In this document: one piece after another, positions 60,384 to 64,000 of the stretch
How positions within the stretch are numbered: the stretch's first letter is position 1
Layout of the letters: the number at the start of each line of letters is the position of its first letter
Assembly: GCA_041398745.1 (NCBI GenBank)
Contig: JAWKUB010000008.1
Location: forward strand, 310,001-374,000
Length of the DNA: 64,000 bases
Source of the DNA: JACKHO01 sp041398745
Lineage (GTDB): Bacteria > Planctomycetota > Planctomycetia > Planctomycetales > Planctomycetaceae
Direction of reading: 5' to 3'
Notes under the pieces: generated by a model
Seen by the model: the letters and a program-made list of their open reading frames with translations, nothing else
Databases searched by the model: none
What the model was told of the DNA's origin: nothing
Program-made: the position numbers and the translations under genes

Positions 60384-60971
60384 TTGGGACATACCACAGA
60401 CTTACAGAACGAATTGCGGCGGCTCAGCGAAGGTTGTCCCGAATCTCGACGCACCATCGTGGAACTTTGCTGCCAACGACTTCGGACGATGGCTCGAAGG
60501 ATGCTCAAGAGTTACGGACATGTTCAGCGATGGTCCGACACCGACGACGTGTTGCAGGCCAGCCTCTTGCGTTTGCATCGAGCTTTGGCGTCAGTGCAGC
60601 CGGAGTCGGTACGGAAGTTCTACGGACTGGCGGCGACTCAGATTCGGCGTGAACTGATCGATCTCGCTCGAAGTCAATACGGCCCGCAAGGGATCGGAAC
60701 CAAGCACGACAGCGATGGCGGCAACGTATCGGAACGATGCGAAGATCCGTTTGAGCCGGAATCGCTCGCCGCATGGACGGAGTTCCACGAAGCGGTCGAG
60801 GCATTGCCCGAAGCGGAAAAGGAAGTCGTCAGCCTGCTTTGGTACGACGGCCTCAATCAGTCCGAAGCTGCCCGTGTGCTTGGCATTTCCCTCGCCACGC
60901 TGAAGCGTCGTTGGGTTTCGGCCCGTCTCCTCCTCAAAGAACAAATCGCAGGAGGACTCGACCTTGACTGA
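60384..60971 (+). CDS. ECF-type RNA polymerase sigma factor
   Basis: Sigma-70 region 2 (SDTDDVLQASLLRLHRAL) and region 4 (ALPEAEKEVVSLLWYDGLNQSEAARVLGISLATLKRRW) are clear. 195 aa is the usual ECF length. The start is a TTG with GGAG upstream. It overlaps the following kinase by 8 bases, the common planctomycete pairing of a sigma factor with a Ser/Thr kinase, so the kinase probably regulates it (inference). No anti-sigma factor gene. Confidence 0.88.
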   Translation: MGHTTDLQNELRRLSEGCPESRRTIVELCCQRLRTMARRMLKSYGHVQRWSDTDDVLQASLLRLHRALASVQPESVRKFYGLAATQIRRELIDLARSQYGPQGIGTKHDSDGGNVSERCEDPFEPESLAAWTEFHEAVEALPEAEKEVVSLLWYDGLNQSEAARVLGISLATLKRRWVSARLLLKEQIAGGLDLD

Positions 60972-62667
60972 CGAAGAGAAAGACTTGATCGCCGATCTGC
61001 TAGTGCGTTGGGAAGAAGCGTATGACCAAGGTCAGGACATCCCCGCCGAAGAACTCTGTACCGACTGTCCTCATCTGACGCAGACGGTGCATTCGAAGAT
61101 CGAGATCCTGAAGACGACCGCATGGACAAAGCGTGATCCTGCTCGTCCTTTGACGGACGAAGGAGGCAAATTCGTCAAGGACATCTCCGGCACTGTGCTT
61201 GCAGAGCGGTATCGTCTTGATTCACTCTTGGGATCGGGTGGCTACGGTCAGGTTTACCGAGGTCACGACCTGAAGCTTCAACGCCGTGTTGCAGTGAAGA
61301 TCGGGCATCACCGTACCTCGTGTGACCTGCTCTTGGACGAAGCACGTCGAGTTGCTCGCCTGAAACATGCAGGAATCGTTGTCGTTCATGACTGTGGTGA
61401 GCACGACGGGCGGATGTTTCTCGTGTTTGAACTGGTCGAAGGCCAAAGTCTCTCTGACCTCAATCGGAAGAAAAAGTTATCGACACAAGAGTCGGTCGAG
61501 ATCGTCGCCACGGTCGCTGAATCGCTTCACTACGCACACGAAAAAGGTTGCTTTCACCGAGACATCAAACCAGAAAACATCCTTATCGACACCAATGGCA
61601 AACCACTCATTGCCGATTTCGGCGTTGCCTGCACTCTCGATGAGTTAGAGAAGGGGCGAGCATTGTCGTCGGGGACGCTCGCCTACATGTCGCCTGAGCA
61701 GGTTTCGAATGAAGTCCAGCTACTCGACGGTCGATGTGATGTTCACGCACTCGGCGTCGTGCTGTTCGAACTGCTGGCCGGTCAGTCACCATTTCCGGCA
61801 AAAGACAAGCAGGAGTTGCGAGAGCAAATTCTTTTCCGACAACCAAAACGACTCAGGGACGTTGATCCGTCGCTTCCTGAAGAGCTTGATACCATTTGTG
61901 CGAAGGCTCTGGCGAAACATCCCGGTGATCGCCAGCAAACGGCCTTGGAACTGGCAAACGATCTACGAACGTGGCTCGAACCGGCCAAGCTTCGTCGCCG
62001 AAGATCGTTGTGGGTGATCTTCGGACTCATTGCGGTTCTTGCTCTCGTTGCGGTATTGGTCCTTTCGTCAATGCGATCCGACGAAGGTTTGATTCAAGAT
62101 GGTGTTCTGCATTTCGATGGCCACACTCGCATCGTGACCAATGTGCAGCGGGAGCTTCCGGTGACACTCGAAGCGTGGATCAAGCCTAATGATTATCTAG
62201 ATGAAAACTGTCAGTTCATCATCGGCTCAGACATCCCCGGCGAATACGGTCTCGGCATCGCCATCTGTGGGTCGGCGTTGAGCGTCGAACACATCGAAGG
62301 CATGGTGAATTCAAAATCCGCCGTTCCACCAAATCGCTGGTCTCATGTGGCCGCTGTTTTCACCGAGTCCGAGACACGGCTCTACCTGAACGGCAAACTC
62401 GTGGCGACGGTCCCCGGCTCGAAGCCGGGAGGCGAAACTCGGTTTGTCATTGGGAATGTTGGGGAAAACAATCTGATCAGCTTCCTTCGAGGACAAGTCC
62501 GGTCAGTTCGGATTTCGGACGGTGAGCGGTACGTAAGCGAGTTCGAAGCAAAAGATTTCGAGGACGATGAGAATACTCTCGTTCTGATTGACGGAACAAC
62601 GATAATCGTGGGAACCAATTTGATGGATGCAAGAAAGCAATTGGTCGGAAGTGTAGACACTTTTTGA
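60964..62667 (+). CDS. Membrane Ser/Thr protein kinase with LamG-like extracellular domain
   Basis: Kinase domain from about residue 80: LLGSGGYGQVYRG, VAVKIG, HRDIKPENILID, DFGVA, and SGTLAYMSPEQ. A single transmembrane segment (LWVIFGLIAVLALVAVLVL) follows at about residue 350, then a LamG/concanavalin-like sandwich (FDGHTRIVTN, LEAWIKPNDYL, RLYLNGKLVATV) on the outside. TTG start overlapping the sigma gene. The end (IVGTNLMDARKQLV) is short compared with relatives, so the C-terminus may be truncated at the nearby integrase boundary. Confidence 0.88.
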   Translation: MTDEEKDLIADLLVRWEEAYDQGQDIPAEELCTDCPHLTQTVHSKIEILKTTAWTKRDPARPLTDEGGKFVKDISGTVLAERYRLDSLLGSGGYGQVYRGHDLKLQRRVAVKIGHHRTSCDLLLDEARRVARLKHAGIVVVHDCGEHDGRMFLVFELVEGQSLSDLNRKKKLSTQESVEIVATVAESLHYAHEKGCFHRDIKPENILIDTNGKPLIADFGVACTLDELEKGRALSSGTLAYMSPEQVSNEVQLLDGRCDVHALGVVLFELLAGQSPFPAKDKQELREQILFRQPKRLRDVDPSLPEELDTICAKALAKHPGDRQQTALELANDLRTWLEPAKLRRRRSLWVIFGLIAVLALVAVLVLSSMRSDEGLIQDGVLHFDGHTRIVTNVQRELPVTLEAWIKPNDYLDENCQFIIGSDIPGEYGLGIAICGSALSVEHIEGMVNSKSAVPPNRWSHVAAVFTESETRLYLNGKLVATVPGSKPGGETRFVIGNVGENNLISFLRGQVRSVRISDGERYVSEFEAKDFEDDENTLVLIDGTTIIVGTNLMDARKQLVGSVDTF

Positions 62668-62679
62668 TAACGGGCGGAC

Positions 62680-62700
62680 ACGTGCGAAAATTCCGCACGT
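62680..62700. terminator. Inverted repeat between kinase and integrase genes
   Basis: ACGTGCG (62680-62686) and CGCACGT (62694-62700) form a 7-bp stem with a 7-nt AT-rich loop, between converging genes and overlapping the integrase stop codon. It may end both transcripts; an att-site arm is an alternative. Confidence 0.35.
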
Positions 62701-64000
62701 CAGTGGGTATCATCAATTCTCCTTTGCGTCCATTTATTCACAACGGGATCGACTGCCAACGCATCTAAGAATGGACGAAACGTCGGTTCCAGAGATTGAA
62801 TCGCCTCTTTCGCCTCGTCGTACAACCTGTCGGCGTAGCGATCCGTGATTCTTCCACCCGATGTCCCACTACCATCAACACTCCGAGCATTCAACAGGTC
62901 TGCGACTTCTGCACCGTGCTTCGGTCGAGCCATGTTCGGAAGAATCTTTCGAATGGTCTTGAATGTGAGGCGAGGAAATCCGTCAATGGTTCGGCTGAGT
63001 CGTGTCACGACGCCTTCGTGCGAATCAGACTTGGAAGGAATTGCCTGCCACCACTTGGCGATTCGAGTTTCAGGGTTTTCCCACGACTCTCGGTAAAGAG
63101 GAACGCCGTCCTCGGTCACCCAGAGGATTTCTGTACCAATTCTTTTTGCTCGGTTTATGCTCCAACGCACAAGTCCGGCAGTTTCCGGCCAGAGTATCCA
63201 CTCTCCGTATTCGCCTGTCTTCTCACGGTCGATGATGATCCAATCGTCTTGCTCTTCAGTTTCTGGATGGACAGTCAAGTAGTTATTGATTTCGAGTCGC
63301 CCCAACTCCGATGCCTGCATCCCGCAATTGACACCAATTGCCAACATCGCTTTTCCGAGAGTGTCAAGATGCGGGACAATGATAGCGAGTTGCTCAGGCG
63401 TGTAAGTGCCCTTCGAAACTCGGCGAGTAGCATTCTTGCGACGATCACTGGCCGTGCGATTGGGTTTTCGGTCGAATTTTCCCTTAGGCCGAGACCAATT
63501 CCAACGTTCGCTGTCACTGATCCAATTTACAATCGACCACAAACAATCCAATTTGTGTTTCGCATCGTCGTATCCGATAGATTTGCCCGTTTTTGAGCTG
63601 ATGGGACGATTGCGGTAATACGCTAACAGTTCGTCGAGCTTGTCTCGGTCTAGTCTCCACATCGGGAAGTCCTCGTGAGCTTCCATGATCAGACGAGACC
63701 AGCGAAGGTAGTTCTTGGGAGATCGAGCAAGCTGTCCGTTTTCGTGTCGCTTGCCAGTCTTTTCGATGTTCTGCTGGTATGCCTTGATCGCTTGGTGAAA
63801 AGTCCTTGTTTCAGCGTCGGCGTTCGGCGGCGGACCGTGACCGTTCAGTTTTTCGACAAGAGACTGATCTAAGCCCAGAGCGGCACCTGTTCGTTCATTT
63901 TGTATGAGTAATGTGACCAGTTTGGTGACCCGATCATCCAACATCTTGATCAGTTGGCTCTCACCTCGTGTGATGGCAATTTCGTCATCGACCTCAACTT
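62700..64000 (-). CDS. Tyrosine recombinase/integrase, partial (5' end beyond window)
   Basis: The frame continues past the ATG at 63944 to the right window edge without a stop, so the true start is outside. The N-terminal half is a core-binding region (KAYQQNIEKTGKRHENGQL); the C-terminal half has the tyrosine-recombinase layout with KTIRKI and RYADRLY near the end. The first catalytic Arg position reads GVNCGMQASELGRL (Gln instead of Arg), as in several planctomycete integrases. Probably the integrase of an element that extends to the right. Confidence 0.75.
   Translation of the reverse strand, partial: VEVDDEIAITRGESQLIKMLDDRVTKLVTLLIQNERTGAALGLDQSLVEKLNGHGPPPNADAETRTFHQAIKAYQQNIEKTGKRHENGQLARSPKNYLRWSRLIMEAHEDFPMWRLDRDKLDELLAYYRNRPISSKTGKSIGYDDAKHKLDCLWSIVNWISDSERWNWSRPKGKFDRKPNRTASDRRKNATRRVSKGTYTPEQLAIIVPHLDTLGKAMLAIGVNCGMQASELGRLEINNYLTVHPETEEQDDWIIIDREKTGEYGEWILWPETAGLVRWSINRAKRIGTEILWVTEDGVPLYRESWENPETRIAKWWQAIPSKSDSHEGVVTRLSRTIDGFPRLTFKTIRKILPNMARPKHGAEVADLLNARSVDGSGTSGGRITDRYADRLYDEAKEAIQSLEPTFRPFLDALAVDPVVNKWTQRRIDDTH

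Noticed and set aside
62796..63596. 266-codon plus-strand open frame
   Set aside because: Antisense to the partial integrase; no recognisable domain.

Overview
The window reads as an accessory region of a planctomycete-like chromosome (Gimesia/Rubinisphaera type, inferred). The pointers are an ECF-type sigma factor coupled to a Ser/Thr kinase with a LamG-like tail, a GYF_2 membrane protein, a DUF3616 secreted protein, and metal-efflux proteins with repeated CxEHxxPxxxC motifs. I saw no rRNA, tRNA or CRISPR array. Both edges cut genes: the first CDS is open to the left edge and the last integrase is open to the right edge.

Layout. 0-5.4 kb (+): small unknown genes, a decayed DNA adenine methylase, and a DEAD/DEAH helicase with three helicase-associated repeats. 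5.4-8.2 kb (-): a ComEC-like metallo-beta-lactamase (MBL) protein and a DUF3616 protein, followed by an IS3-family transposase remnant. 9.8-18.0 kb: a phage terminase large subunit and a truncated portal gene, normally neighbours, are separated by a minus-strand four-gene heavy-metal efflux cassette; the portal ends at a junction that also truncates an MBL gene. 18.0-36.7 kb (-): a long defence block. Read in transcription order it holds a SNF2 helicase, a 77-aa protein, an SMC/RecF-like ATPase, type III Mod and Res, an EVE-like/HNH nuclease, McrB and McrC, an HhH DNA glycosylase, an Nmad2-like protein, a possible Nmad3-like remnant, an HNH protein and the truncated MBL protein. 37.1-42.4 kb (+): a divergent operon with one polypeptide carrying two complete SF1 helicase modules, an alpha/beta hydrolase, an unknown 303-aa protein and a cut-down cupin.

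43.3-51.4 kb (+) is a plasmid/ICE-like module: ArdC, a RuvB paralogue, a helix-turn-helix protein, a XerC/D-type recombinase and many small conserved proteins. Almost every gene has its own short leader beginning with GGACC about 30-65 nt before the start codon and ending in an AGGAGA ribosome site. Two non-member inserts, a carbonic anhydrase gene and the next operon, sit directly after orphan copies of this motif. 51.6-55.5 kb (-): a compact operon of an unknown 187-aa protein, a QueC-like PP-loop enzyme, an XRE-ImmA/IrrE protein and a PIN-domain protein, with a clear promoter and an overlapping palindrome. 55.9-62.7 kb holds ordinary planctomycete genes, several damaged, and a sigma factor/kinase pair. 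The window ends in a second tyrosine recombinase.

The best candidates for an undescribed system are the QueC-like/XRE-ImmA/PIN operon, the double-helicase operon, and the glycosylase/Nmad tail of the modification-dependent restriction block. All functional statements come from motif recognition by eye; no database search was run.
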